NCBI RefSeq assembly: GCF_000830005.1 | Contig: NZ_CP010407.1 | Location: 6,018,001-6,082,000 of the forward strand | Length of the DNA: 64,000 nt | Direction: 5' to 3' | DNA from: Streptomyces vietnamensis | GTDB taxonomy: Bacteria > Actinomycetota > Actinomycetes > Streptomycetales > Streptomycetaceae | Shown here: positions 36,487 to 44,626 of the stretch, piece by piece | How positions within the stretch are numbered: the stretch's first letter is position 1 | Layout: the number at the start of each line of letters is the position of its first letter | The notes under the pieces: generated by a model | Database searches by the model: none | What the model saw: the letters and a program-made list of their open reading frames with translations, nothing else | What the model was told of the DNA's origin: nothing | Position numbers and translations under genes: made by a program

Positions 36487-36602
36487 CGCGTACACCTCGA
36501 TGTCGGATCCGATACTCGCCTTCCCCCGCCCGGGGGAACGAAGGGACGGGCCTGTCGGTCACTCGGCACCGTAAGGATTCAGATCCGGTTGTACGGACAG
36601 CA

Positions 36603-36653
36603 CACGGCCCGGGCGGCCGCCATCCACTCGGATGGCGGCATGCCCGGGCCGTG
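36603..36653 (-). terminator. Terminator hairpin of the aminotransferase gene
   Basis: A two-tier hairpin: CACGGCCCGGGC (36603-36614) pairs with 36642-36653, and GCCGCCATCC (36616-36625) with 36630-36639 around ACTC. It lies 82 bases beyond the minus-strand aminotransferase stop and 117 bases before the ABC gene on the same strand. No U run. Confidence 0.65.
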
Positions 36654-36701
36654 GGGTCACGCCGTGAGGGCGGCGTGATGCTGGGAGGACCGCCGTGGTT
36701 C

Positions 36702-36743
36702 GGTCCTTACAGCTCGGCTCTTACAGCCTGGTTCCTACAGCTT
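36702..36743 (-). repeat. 14-bp tandem repeat across the aminotransferase stop codon
   Basis: On the minus strand: AAGCTGTAGGAACC, AGGCTGTAAGAGCC, GAGCTGTAAGGACC (36743 down to 36702). The stop TAG is in the first unit and TAA occurs at the same position in the other two, so extra stop-like triplets follow, in shifted frames. Confidence 0.85.
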
Positions 36744-38096
36744 GGTCCACGCCTCGGTGAGCACGTTGCGCAGGATGCCCTCGATCTCGTCGAAGGTGCC
36801 CTGGTCGGCGATCAGCGGCGGGGCCAGCTGGATGACCGGGTCGCCACGGTCGTCGGCGCGGCAGTACAGGCCGGCGTCGTACAGCGCCTTGGAGAGGAAG
36901 CCGTACAGGACGCGCTCCACCTCCTCGTCGTTGAAGGACTCCTTGGTGGCCTTGTCCTTGACGAGCTCGATGCCGTAGAAGAAGCCGTTGCCGCGGACGT
37001 CGCCGACGATCGGGAGGTCGTGCAGCTTCGACAGCGTCGAGTAGAAGGCGCCCTCGTTGTCCAGCACGTGCTGGTTGAGGCCTTCCTTGTCGAAGATGTC
37101 GAGGTTGGCGATCGCGACCGCCGAGGACACCGGGTGGCCACCGAAGGTGTAGCCGTGCAGGAAGGTGTTGTCGCCCTTGTAGAACGGCTCGGCGATGCGG
37201 TCCGAGACGATGCAGGCACCGATCGGGGAGTAGCCCGAGGTCATGCCCTTGGCGCAGGTGATCATGTCCGGCACGTAGCCGAACTTGTCACAGGCGAACA
37301 TCGTGCCGAGGCGGCCGAAGGCGCAGATCGTCTCGTCGGAGACGAGCAGCACGTCGTACTGGTCGCAGATCTCGCGGACGCGCTGGAAGTAGCCGGGCGG
37401 CGGCGGGAAGCAGCCACCGGCGTTCTGCACCGGCTCCAGGAAGACGGCCGCGACGGTCTCGGGGCCCTCGAAGAGGATCTGCTGCTCGATCTGGTCGGCG
37501 GCCCAGCGGCCGAAGGCCTCGGGGTCGTCGCCGTGGATCGGGGCGCGGTAGATGTTGGTGTTCGGCACCTTGTGCGCGCCGGGGACCAGCGGCTCGAAGG
37601 GGGCCTTCAGGGCCGGCAGACCGGTGATGGACAGGGCGCCCTGCGGGGTGCCGTGGTAGGCGACCGCACGCGAGATGACCTTGTACTTGGTGTGCTTGCC
37701 CTGCAGCTTGAAGTACTGCTTGGCGAGCTTCCACGCGGTCTCGACGGCCTCGCCGCCACCGGTGGTGAAGAAGACCTTGTTCAGGTCGCCCGGGGCGTAG
37801 TCGGCGAGGCGCTCGGCGAGCTCCACGGCCTTGGGGTGCGCGTACGACCACACGGGGAAGAACGCGAGCTCCTGGGCCTGCTTGTACGCGACCTCGGCCA
37901 GCTCCTGGCGGCCGTGTCCGGCGTTGACCACGAAGAGACCCGCGAGACCGTCGAGGTAGCGCTTGCCCTTGTCGTCGAAGATGTAGGTGCCCTCACCACG
38001 CACGATGGTGGGGACGGGGTTGTTCTCGTAGGACGACATGCGGGTGAAGTGCATCCACAGGTGGTCGTACGCGGTCTTGGACAGGTCCTGGGTCAC
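36735..38096 (-). CDS. Class III aminotransferase (putrescine/GABA type)
   Basis: 453-aa PLP enzyme. Fold-type I features: FTTGGGEAVETAWKLAKQYF, the Asp motif LLVSDETICAFGRLG, and the PLP lysine in CAKGMTSGYSPIGA. Best read as an omega-amino acid or diamine:pyruvate/2-oxoglutarate aminotransferase given its neighbours. GTG at 38096 comes directly after the Lrp gene stop (TAACCGTG) with GGGGAA upstream; a GTG at 38114 overlaps that gene. Coupled with the Lrp regulator and divergent from an aldehyde dehydrogenase. Its stop lies in a 14-bp tandem repeat. Confidence 0.9.
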   Translation of the reverse strand: MTQDLSKTAYDHLWMHFTRMSSYENNPVPTIVRGEGTYIFDDKGKRYLDGLAGLFVVNAGHGRQELAEVAYKQAQELAFFPVWSYAHPKAVELAERLADYAPGDLNKVFFTTGGGEAVETAWKLAKQYFKLQGKHTKYKVISRAVAYHGTPQGALSITGLPALKAPFEPLVPGAHKVPNTNIYRAPIHGDDPEAFGRWAADQIEQQILFEGPETVAAVFLEPVQNAGGCFPPPPGYFQRVREICDQYDVLLVSDETICAFGRLGTMFACDKFGYVPDMITCAKGMTSGYSPIGACIVSDRIAEPFYKGDNTFLHGYTFGGHPVSSAVAIANLDIFDKEGLNQHVLDNEGAFYSTLSKLHDLPIVGDVRGNGFFYGIELVKDKATKESFNDEEVERVLYGFLSKALYDAGLYCRADDRGDPVIQLAPPLIADQGTFDEIEGILRNVLTEAWTKL

Positions 38097-38098
38097 GG

Positions 38099-38605
38099 TT
38101 ATCGAGTTCCCCACATATAGGTCTGCTTCTTGAGCTTGAGGTAGACGAAGCTCTCCGTGGAGCGCACGCCGGGGAGGGTGCGGATGCGCTTGTTGATCAC
38201 ATCCAGCAGGTGATCGTCGTCCTCACAGACGATCTCCACCATGAGGTCGAAGGAGCCCGCGGTCATCACCACGTACTCGCATTCAGCCATGGCCGTCAGC
38301 GCGTCCGCGACCGGATCCAGGTCACCCTCGACGTTGATGCCGACCATCGCCTGCCGCCGGAATCCCACGGTGAGCGGGTCGGTGACGGCGACGATCTGCA
38401 TGACGCCCTGGTCGAGCAGCTTCTGGACGCGCTGCCTCACGGCTGCTTCGGAGAGGCCGACGGCCTTTCCGATCGCCGCGTAGGGACGGCGTCCGTCCTG
38501 CTGGAGCTGTTCGATGATCGCCAGGGAGACGGCATCGATCGTCGGGGACGAACCGGTTCCGGTTCTTGAGTGGTTGCTTTGACTTGCCACGACTTCACTG
38601 TGCAC
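38099..38605 (-). CDS. Lrp/AsnC-family transcriptional regulator
   Basis: 168-aa feast/famine regulator. N-terminal HTH in IIEQLQQDGRRPYAAIGKAV and LSEAAVRQRVQKLLDQGVMQ; C-terminal RAM domain with AECEYVVMTAGSFDLMVEIV, which senses small amines or amino acids. GTG at 38605 has no ribosome binding site but a GACAAT -10 (38615-38610, minus strand) ends 5 bases before it, so the message may be leaderless. Sits between an aminotransferase (same strand) and a divergent aldehyde dehydrogenase, both likely targets. Confidence 0.93.
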   Translation of the reverse strand: MHSEVVASQSNHSRTGTGSSPTIDAVSLAIIEQLQQDGRRPYAAIGKAVGLSEAAVRQRVQKLLDQGVMQIVAVTDPLTVGFRRQAMVGINVEGDLDPVADALTAMAECEYVVMTAGSFDLMVEIVCEDDDHLLDVINKRIRTLPGVRSTESFVYLKLKKQTYMWGTR

Positions 38606-38609
38606 CGAG

Positions 38610-38615
38610 ATTGTC
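38610..38615 (-). promoter_or_regulatory. -10 box for leaderless Lrp gene
   Basis: GACAAT on the minus strand, 5 bases ahead of the GTG start; transcription would begin on the start codon. No strong -35. Confidence 0.4.
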
Positions 38616-38698
38616 CGTCGTGCAAGCCCGGAGCGATGAAATTCGTTGTGAAGGGCTCCTGATCATGCTGAATCCGAAGTTGCGGGGGGTCGGGGCTG

Positions 38699-38726
38699 TT
38701 GAAAGCGTCTGTCGAGCGATTAGGCT
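38699..38726 (+). promoter_or_regulatory. Promoter of the aldehyde dehydrogenase gene
   Basis: TTGAAA (38699-38704), 16-base spacer, TAGGCT (38721-38726); predicted start about 65 bases before the gene. One of the better sigma-70-type matches in the window. Confidence 0.55.
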
Positions 38727-38796
38727 GAGGTGTCTCGCCCAACCGGGACGCCGCACAAGGATGTGCGAAGACAGAACGTGACAGGAGGGGTGGCAA

Positions 38797-40233
38797 GTGA
38801 CCACCGAGCTGCGCCGGCTGCGTAACTACATCAACGGGGAGTTCCGCGACGCGGCCGACGGCCGCACCATCGAGGTGGTCAACCCGGCCACCGGCGAGGT
38901 GTACGCCACCTCCCCGCTCTCCGGGCAGGCCGACGTCGACGCGGCCATGGAGGCCGCCGCGGCCGCCTTCCCCGCCTGGCGTGACAGCACGCCGTCCGAG
39001 CGCCAGAAGGTGCTCCTCAAGATCGCCGACGCCTTCGAGGAGAGGGCCGAGGAGCTCATCGCCGCCGAGGTCGAGAACACCGGCAAGCCGGTCGCCCTCA
39101 CCGCGAGCGAGGAGATCCCGCCGATGGTGGACCAGATCCGCTTCTTCGCGGGTGCCGCCCGGATGCTCGAGGGCAAGTCCGCCGGCGAGTACATGGAGGG
39201 CATGACCTCCATCATCCGCCGCGAGCCGGTCGGCGTCTGCGCCCAGGTCGCGCCGTGGAACTACCCGATGATGATGGCCGTGTGGAAGTTCGCCCCGGCG
39301 CTCGCCGCGGGCAACACCGTCGTCCTCAAGCCCTCGGACACGACCCCCGCGTCGACCGTCCTGATGGCCGAGATCATCGGCCAGATCGTCCCCAAGGGCG
39401 TCTTCAACGTCGTCTGCGGCGACCGCGAGACGGGCAAGGCCATGGTCGAGCACCCGACCCCGGCGATGGCCTCCATCACCGGCTCGGTCCGCGCCGGCAT
39501 GCAGGTCGCCGAGTCGGCGGCCAAGGACGTCAAGCGCGTCCACCTGGAGCTGGGCGGCAAGGCCCCGGTCGTCGTCTTCGAGGACACCGACATCGAGGCC
39601 GCCGTCGGCGACATCTCGGTCGCGGGCTTCTTCAACGCCGGCCAGGACTGTACGGCCGCGACCCGTGTCCTCGTGCACGAGTCCATCCACGACGAGTTCG
39701 TCGCCGCCCTCGCCAAGGCCGCCGCCGAGACGAAGACCGGCCAGCCGGACGACGAGGACGTGCTCTACGGCCCGCTCAACAACGCCAACCAGCTGAAGCA
39801 GGTCGCCGGCTTCATCGAGCGCCTCCCGGCCCACGCCAAGGTCGAGGCCGGCGGTCACCGCGTCGGCGACAAGGGCTACTTCTACGCCCCGACCGTCGTC
39901 TCCGGCCTCAAGCAGGACGACGAGATCGTCCAGAACGAGGTCTTCGGCCCGGTCATCACCGTCCAGTCCTTCACGGACGAGGCGCAGGCCCTGGAGTTCG
40001 CGAACGGCGTCGAGTACGCCCTCGCCTCCTCCGTCTGGACCAAGGACCACGCGCGCGCGATGCGCATGTCCAAGTCCCTCGACTTCGGCTGTGTGTGGAT
40101 CAACACCCACATCCCGCTGGTCGCCGAGATGCCCCACGGCGGTTACAAGAAGTCCGGCTACGGCAAGGACCTCTCCTCCTACGGCTTCGAGGACTACACG
40201 CGCATCAAGCACGTCATGACCTCCCTGGGCTGA
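38797..40233 (+). CDS. Gamma-aminobutyraldehyde dehydrogenase
   Basis: 478-aa NAD(P)-dependent aldehyde dehydrogenase, likely oxidising 4-aminobutanal to GABA in putrescine breakdown. Catalytic Cys285 in NAGQDCTAATR and Glu251 in LELGGKAP; coenzyme motifs WNYPMMMAVWKFAPALAAGN and FTGS-like ITGSVRAG. GTG at 38797 is 6 bases after AGGAGGGG. Downstream lies a polyamine-binding lipoprotein gene, and a paralogous dehydrogenase/binding-protein pair occurs 11 kb on. Ends at a hairpin terminator. Confidence 0.92.
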   Translation: MTTELRRLRNYINGEFRDAADGRTIEVVNPATGEVYATSPLSGQADVDAAMEAAAAAFPAWRDSTPSERQKVLLKIADAFEERAEELIAAEVENTGKPVALTASEEIPPMVDQIRFFAGAARMLEGKSAGEYMEGMTSIIRREPVGVCAQVAPWNYPMMMAVWKFAPALAAGNTVVLKPSDTTPASTVLMAEIIGQIVPKGVFNVVCGDRETGKAMVEHPTPAMASITGSVRAGMQVAESAAKDVKRVHLELGGKAPVVVFEDTDIEAAVGDISVAGFFNAGQDCTAATRVLVHESIHDEFVAALAKAAAETKTGQPDDEDVLYGPLNNANQLKQVAGFIERLPAHAKVEAGGHRVGDKGYFYAPTVVSGLKQDDEIVQNEVFGPVITVQSFTDEAQALEFANGVEYALASSVWTKDHARAMRMSKSLDFGCVWINTHIPLVAEMPHGGYKKSGYGKDLSSYGFEDYTRIKHVMTSLG

Positions 40234-40251
40234 GCCCCGGCAGGACCCCGC

Positions 40252-40291
40252 GCGGCCCCGGCACCCTTGATCGACAGGGTGTCGGGGCCGT
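40252..40291 (+). terminator. Terminator after the first aldehyde dehydrogenase
   Basis: GGCCCCGGCACCCT (40254-40267) pairs with 40276-40289 with one G-U, 8-base loop, 20 bases after the stop codon. No U tract. It may reduce transcription into the binding-protein gene. Confidence 0.6.
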
Positions 40292-40376
40292 GCGCCGTCG
40301 CTCGACGGACCGTCCATTGCCGCAGGTGGTGGCGGGCCGGGATGCTGCTCGGGTGAGAGCGACAGCCAGGAAACAC

Positions 40377-41540
40377 ATGTCCCGCCGGTCCCTCCTCCGC
40401 GGCATCGGCGGTGCCGGGGCCGCGACCCTGCTCGCCGGGTGCGGGGTCCCCGCCGCCTACGTCGACGAGCGGGACCGGGCCGGCCGGGACCTCTCGGCGC
40501 GCGACCGGAGGCTCGAATTCGCCAACTGGCCGCTGTACATCGACACCGATGACGACGACACCTCGAAGCGGCCCACCCTGGACGCCTTCCGGAAGCGGAC
40601 CGGGATCTCCGTCCGGTACACCGAGGAGATCAACGACAACGACGAGTTCTTCGGGAAGATCAGCCCGTCCCTGATGAACCACCAGGAGACCGGCCGCGAT
40701 CTGATCGTCGTCAGCGACTGGATGGCCGCCCGCTTCGTCCGCCTCGGCTGGGTCCAGGAGATGGACCGCGCCGCCCAGCCGAACGTCGCGAAGAACCTCA
40801 ACCCCCAGCTGCGCGAGCCCGCCTTCGACCCCGGCCGGCTGCACAGCGTGCCCTGGCAGTCCGGGATCACCGGCATCGCGTACAACCGCAAGAAGCTCGG
40901 CCGGGAACTGCGCTCCACCAAGGAGCTGTGGGCCGACGACCTGCGCGGCAAGGTCACCCTGCTCTCCGGCCTCGACGAGTCCATGGCGCTGCTCCTGATG
41001 GGCAACGGCGTCGACGTCGCCCAGTGGACCGGCGACGACTTCCACGCCCTGTGCGAGCAGATCGAGGGGCTCGTCCGGACCAAGCACATCCGGCGCTTCA
41101 CCGGCAACGACTACATCAAGGACCTGTCCACCGGCGACGTCCTCGCCTGCCAGGCGTACTCCGGCGACGTCATCCAGCTCCAGGCCGACAACCCGGACAT
41201 CGAGTTCGTCGTCCCCGAGGAGGGCGCCGAACTGTGGGCGGAGTCCCTCATGGTCCCCAACCTCGCCCAGCACAAGACCAACGCCGAGAAGCTCGTCGAC
41301 TACTACTACGAGCCCGAGGTCGCCGCCGAACTCGCCGCCTGGGTCAACTACGTCTGCCCGGTGCCCGCCGCCCAGGCCGTCCTGGCGAACTCCGGCGACG
41401 AGGAGCTCGTCGCGCTCGCCGAGGACCCGCTGATCTTCCCGGACGCCGACATGCGGAGCCGGCTGGCCATCGCCCGGGACATCACCGCCGAGGAGCGCCA
41501 GGAGTTCGCGAAGAGGTGGAACTCGATCGTCGGGCTGTGA
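40377..41540 (+). CDS. Polyamine-binding lipoprotein, orphan (PotD/PotF type)
   Basis: 387-aa substrate-binding protein. N-terminus has a twin-arginine motif SRRSLLRGIG and a lipobox LLAGCG (Cys22), indicating Tat-exported lipoprotein. Body: FANWPLYIDTDDDDTSKRPT, VRYTEEINDNDEFFGKI, IRRFTGNDYIKDLSTGDVLA, GDVIQLQADNPDIEFVVPEE. ATG at 40377 follows AGGAAA; a GTG at 40353 is in frame. No permease or ATPase is next to it, but a close paralogue at 51473 heads a full transporter, so this one may feed that system with another amine. Confidence 0.9.
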   Translation: MSRRSLLRGIGGAGAATLLAGCGVPAAYVDERDRAGRDLSARDRRLEFANWPLYIDTDDDDTSKRPTLDAFRKRTGISVRYTEEINDNDEFFGKISPSLMNHQETGRDLIVVSDWMAARFVRLGWVQEMDRAAQPNVAKNLNPQLREPAFDPGRLHSVPWQSGITGIAYNRKKLGRELRSTKELWADDLRGKVTLLSGLDESMALLLMGNGVDVAQWTGDDFHALCEQIEGLVRTKHIRRFTGNDYIKDLSTGDVLACQAYSGDVIQLQADNPDIEFVVPEEGAELWAESLMVPNLAQHKTNAEKLVDYYYEPEVAAELAAWVNYVCPVPAAQAVLANSGDEELVALAEDPLIFPDADMRSRLAIARDITAEERQEFAKRWNSIVGL

Positions 41541-41552
41541 GTTGGGCGGAGC

Positions 41553-42083
41553 GTGACCACTTCGCATGTGAACCCCCTCGTCACCTACGGCCTGTTCCTC
41601 GCCTGGGCCGTGCACGACGCCGAGGAACTGGTGCGCGGGCCGCGCTGGATCCGGGAGAACCTGCCGGGGCTGCGCGAGCGCTTCCCCGGGGTGCCGGAGG
41701 CGGTGTGGCGGGCGATGGAGAAGGTCGACGAGCGCGAATTCGCCGCCGCCGTCGGGGTGATGGCGGTGATCGTCGCCTCGGCCGCCGCGGCGGGTGCCCG
41801 TTCCGGCGGCCGGTCCGCCTTCTACCAGGGCGCGTTGACCGGCTTCGGGCTGCACGGGCTCGTCCATCTCGCGCAGGCCGCCGCCGTACGGGACGCGACC
41901 CCCGGCGCGCCCACCTCGCCGCTCGTCGTCATCCCCTTCGCCCTGTGGGCCCGCGGCCGGCTGCGGAAGGCGGGGGTGCTGCTGCCGGTCCGGCCCGGGG
42001 GAGTGGTGGCGGGGCTCGCGGTGGCGGCGGGGGCGACGGTGGTCTCGCACGCCGTGGGGCGGAAGGTCGCCGCCCGCTTCTGA
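41553..42083 (+). CDS. HXXEE-domain membrane protein
   Basis: 176-aa protein with VHDAEELV near residue 20, the HXXEE motif that names the family, then several hydrophobic segments (VGVMAVIVASAAAAGARSGG, GFGLHGLVHLAQAAA, GVVAGLAVAAGATVVSHAVG). Function unknown; the family is often beside TetR regulators. GTG at 41553 or 41568. Its stop codon overlaps an operator-like palindrome TGAACGCGCTCA (42081-42092). Confidence 0.8.
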   Translation: MTTSHVNPLVTYGLFLAWAVHDAEELVRGPRWIRENLPGLRERFPGVPEAVWRAMEKVDEREFAAAVGVMAVIVASAAAAGARSGGRSAFYQGALTGFGLHGLVHLAQAAAVRDATPGAPTSPLVVIPFALWARGRLRKAGVLLPVRPGGVVAGLAVAAGATVVSHAVGRKVAARF

Positions 42084-42092
42084 ACGCGCTCA
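42081..42092. promoter_or_regulatory. Operator-like palindrome 1
   Basis: TGAACGCGCTCA overlaps the stop codon of the HXXEE gene. It is a one-base variant of a perfect TGAGC/TGAAC dyad and matches site 2 at 42114 in 10 of 12 positions; centres are 33 bases apart (three helical turns). TetR-type. Confidence 0.5.
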
Positions 42093-42100
42093 AAAACAGC

Positions 42101-42140
42101 CACCCCTCTTTTCTGAACACGTTCAAGAGGGGTGTACGTT
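42101..42140 (+). promoter_or_regulatory. Promoter with operator-like palindrome 2
   Basis: TGAACACGTTCA (42114-42125) is enclosed by a second dyad, CACCCCTCTT (42101-42110) with AAGAGGGGTG (42125-42134). A possible promoter TTCTGA (42111-42116), 18-base spacer, TACGTT (42135-42140) overlaps it, 7 bases before the ATG of the next gene. The arrangement looks like a repressed promoter. Confidence 0.55.
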
Positions 42141-42146
42141 GTCCCC

Positions 42147-42668
42147 ATGAGCGACACGAACGGGCCGAGAGCCCTTCTCACGCACATCCGCGTCTGGCTG
42201 ATCGTCTTCGTCGTCTGCCTGGTCCTGAGCGGGGCCACCGCCTTCCCGCTCGTCACCGAACTCCGGCTCCTCGACGCCTCCTTGGACGGCTGGGCGTCCC
42301 CCGTCGCCGACCTCTTCCCGGGACTCGCGGAGTGGATCGACCGCGTGGAGGGCGGCGTCCGCGCCGCCGACGAGCAGGCCCCGTACCTGCTCTACGGCAC
42401 CGACTGGCTGGCCTTCGCCCACCTCGTCATCGCGGTCGCCTTCTACGGCCCGTACCGCGATCCGGTCCGCAACATCTGGGTCGTCGAGTTCGGCATGATC
42501 GCCTGCGCCGGTATAATCCCACTGGCCCTGATCTGCGGACCGATCCGGGACATCCCCTTCTGGTGGTCGGTCGTCGACATGTCCTTCGGCGTCATCGGCA
42601 TCCTGCCGCTGCTCCACGTACGCCGGAAGATCAAGCAGCTGGAAGACGCTCACTCCGGCAGGCCGTAG
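42147..42668 (+). CDS. Small integral membrane protein, unknown function
   Basis: 173-aa protein with about four membrane segments (VWLIVFVVCLVLSGATAFPL, FAHLVIAVAFYG, FGMIACAGIIPLALICG, VVDMSFGVIGILPLLHV) and charged ends. It resembles conserved hypothetical actinobacterial membrane proteins but I cannot name a family. ATG at 42147 is close to a -10, so the message has a very short leader. The promoter contains a strong TetR-type palindrome. Its 3' end overlaps the convergent serine hydrolase gene by 19 bases. Confidence 0.82.
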   Translation: MSDTNGPRALLTHIRVWLIVFVVCLVLSGATAFPLVTELRLLDASLDGWASPVADLFPGLAEWIDRVEGGVRAADEQAPYLLYGTDWLAFAHLVIAVAFYGPYRDPVRNIWVVEFGMIACAGIIPLALICGPIRDIPFWWSVVDMSFGVIGILPLLHVRRKIKQLEDAHSGRP

Positions 42669-43825
42669 GCCGCCACCATCAGGCGCAGGGCCGTCTTGTT
42701 CATGTCCTGGCCCTTCGCGTCGGTGGCGTTGACGCTGTAGACGAGGGTGCGGGCGCCGTCGCGGGTCGAGGCGATGGCCGTGTTGTAGCCCCAGCGGCCA
42801 CCGGTCTTGCCCCACACCTCGCGGCCGCCGAGCTTCTTCATCGACAGGCCGACGGAGAACGCGGCCGGGTCGCCCGACGGGAAGTCGGGGACCTTCGGGA
42901 GCGTGAACATCTCCTCCAGGAGCGGACCGCGCACCACACGGCCCTTGAACAGGGCCTTCGTGAAGTGCTCCAGGTCGGCGGTGGTCGAGACGAGGTCCCC
43001 GGCGGCCCAGGCCTCCGACGTCCCCCACTCCGAGACGTCCCGCAGGCCCGTCGTGCCGTCGTCGAGCCCCATCGTCTGGTAGCCGTGGTTGTACGGTCCG
43101 GTGATCTCGGCCGCCCCGCGCGGGAAGTACGTGTTCCGCAGGCCGAGCGGCCGCAGGATCCGCCGCTCCACCTGGTGCTCGTACGAGTCGCCCGTGACCC
43201 GCTCCACGATCAGGCCGGCGATCGTGTACCCGATGTTCAGGTAGTGCTGCTTCGTGCCCGGCGCGAACTCGCGCGGCTGCGCCGTCGCCGAGCGGACCAG
43301 CTCCTCCGGGGTGTGGACGTCGAAACGGTTCGCGTACCACTCCTCGACCGTCTCCCCGGGCATGTCCGCGGCCGGGATGCCGTGGGTGTGGTTCAGGAGC
43401 TGCCGCACGGTCACCGTGGCGTACCGGCCGGGGATCAGGTCCGGGAGGTACGAGCGGGCCGTCCGGTCCAGGTCGATCCGGCCCTCGGCGGCGAGCTGGA
43501 GGACGGTCGCCGCCGTGAACACCTTCGTCACCGAACCGGCCCGGAAGCGGGCGGCCGGGTCCGCCGGGGCGTTCGTCTCCAGGTCGTGCACGCCGGCGCT
43601 GCCCTGCCAGGAGCCCTCGCTGCCGCCGACCCGGACGAGCGCGGCCGTCGCGTCGGCCCGGGGGAGTCCTGCGATCACCGCGCTCAGGTCGGGGCTCGAC
43701 GCCTGGGTCGCCGACCGGGCCGCCGTCGGGGGAGTGTCGGCGAAGGCGGGGGTGAGCGCCGGGCCGGCCGCCACGCCCAGGACCAGGGCGGCGGCGAGCA
43801 GGGTGCGGGCGGTGGTCTTCCTCAT
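42650..43825 (-). CDS. Secreted serine hydrolase (class C beta-lactamase/DD-peptidase fold)
   Basis: 391 aa with a Sec signal peptide (TARTLLAAALVLGVAAGPAL, cleavage near AFA-DT). Catalytic motifs: SxxK in AGSVTKVF, YxN in QHYLNIGYT, and KTG in WGKTGGRWG. Close to Streptomyces R61 D-alanyl-D-alanine carboxypeptidase in overall layout, so a cell-wall peptidase or esterase is more likely than a resistance beta-lactamase. ATG at 43825 with GGAG 6 bases upstream. Confidence 0.9.
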   Translation of the reverse strand: MRKTTARTLLAAALVLGVAAGPALTPAFADTPPTAARSATQASSPDLSAVIAGLPRADATAALVRVGGSEGSWQGSAGVHDLETNAPADPAARFRAGSVTKVFTAATVLQLAAEGRIDLDRTARSYLPDLIPGRYATVTVRQLLNHTHGIPAADMPGETVEEWYANRFDVHTPEELVRSATAQPREFAPGTKQHYLNIGYTIAGLIVERVTGDSYEHQVERRILRPLGLRNTYFPRGAAEITGPYNHGYQTMGLDDGTTGLRDVSEWGTSEAWAAGDLVSTTADLEHFTKALFKGRVVRGPLLEEMFTLPKVPDFPSGDPAAFSVGLSMKKLGGREVWGKTGGRWGYNTAIASTRDGARTLVYSVNATDAKGQDMNKTALRLMVAAYGLPE

Positions 43826-43921
43826 GGTCAACTCCGTTGGTGTGAGCCGTTGTTCTCGATTGCTCCATCCTGCTGACCTGCGGCGATCCACGGATCGCCC
43901 GCACCGGCGGTCTTCGGCGGG

Positions 43922-44626
43922 TCAGTTCCTCCCCGGCGCGGGGGAGGAAGCCGGCCCCGCGCCTCCCCCGGGCGGGGGAGAGCCCGCCGCGACCAGGCCC
44001 GTCTCGTACGCGCAGATCACCGCCTGGATCCGGTCCCGCAGCCCCAGCTTGGCCAGCACGTTCCCCACGTGCGTCTTCACCGTGTGGTCGCTGACCACCA
44101 GCTCCGCCGCGATCTCCGCGTTCGACAGGCCCCGGGCGAGCAGCAGCAGCGTCTCGCGCTCCCGGCCGGTGAGGACGTCGAGGCGCGGGTCGGTCCTGCG
44201 CGGGCCGCCCGCCGTGTACTGCTCCACCAGCCGCCGCGCCACGGACGGCGCGAGCAGCGAGTCGCCCGCCGCCACCACCCGTACCGCGTGCACCAGGTCG
44301 TCCCGCCGCACGTCCTTGAGGAGGAAGCCGCTCGCGCCCGCGTGCAGCGCCTCGTACACGTACGCGTCGGTGTCGAAGGTCGTCAGCATCACCGTCCGGC
44401 AGCCGGACTCCGCGCTGATCGCCCGGCAGGCCTCGATGCCGTCCGTCCGGGGCATCCGGATGTCAAGGAGTGCCACGTCCGGCGCGAGCCGGCGCACCGC
44501 CTCGACGGCCTCCGTCCCGTCCCCGGCCTCCGCCACCACCTCGATGTCCGGCTGCGCGTCCAGGATCATCGCGAAGCCGCTGCGGACCAGTTCCTGGTCG
44601 TCCGCGACCACCACCCGGATCGTCAT
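43922..44626 (-). CDS. NarL/LuxR-type response regulator
   Basis: 234-aa two-component regulator. Receiver domain MTIRVVVADDQELVRSGFAM with phospho-acceptor Asp in DVALLDIRMP and Lys in GFLLKDVRRDDL; C-terminal LuxR HTH RGLSNAEIAAELVVSDHTVK. Its start overlaps the sensor kinase stop by 4 bases (ATGA), so the two form an operon. The C-terminal 25 residues are Pro/Gly/Ala-rich. Target genes unknown; the serine hydrolase downstream in the same direction is a candidate. Confidence 0.93.
   Translation of the reverse strand: MTIRVVVADDQELVRSGFAMILDAQPDIEVVAEAGDGTEAVEAVRRLAPDVALLDIRMPRTDGIEACRAISAESGCRTVMLTTFDTDAYVYEALHAGASGFLLKDVRRDDLVHAVRVVAAGDSLLAPSVARRLVEQYTAGGPRRTDPRLDVLTGRERETLLLLARGLSNAEIAAELVVSDHTVKTHVGNVLAKLGLRDRIQAVICAYETGLVAAGSPPPGGGAGPASSPAPGRN

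Noticed and set aside
34625..36562. One 645-codon minus-strand gene covering the permease and the ABC ATPase
   Set aside because: Only the part after the GTG at 35776 looks like protein; the first 260 codons are an Arg-rich shadow of the ATPase gene in another frame.
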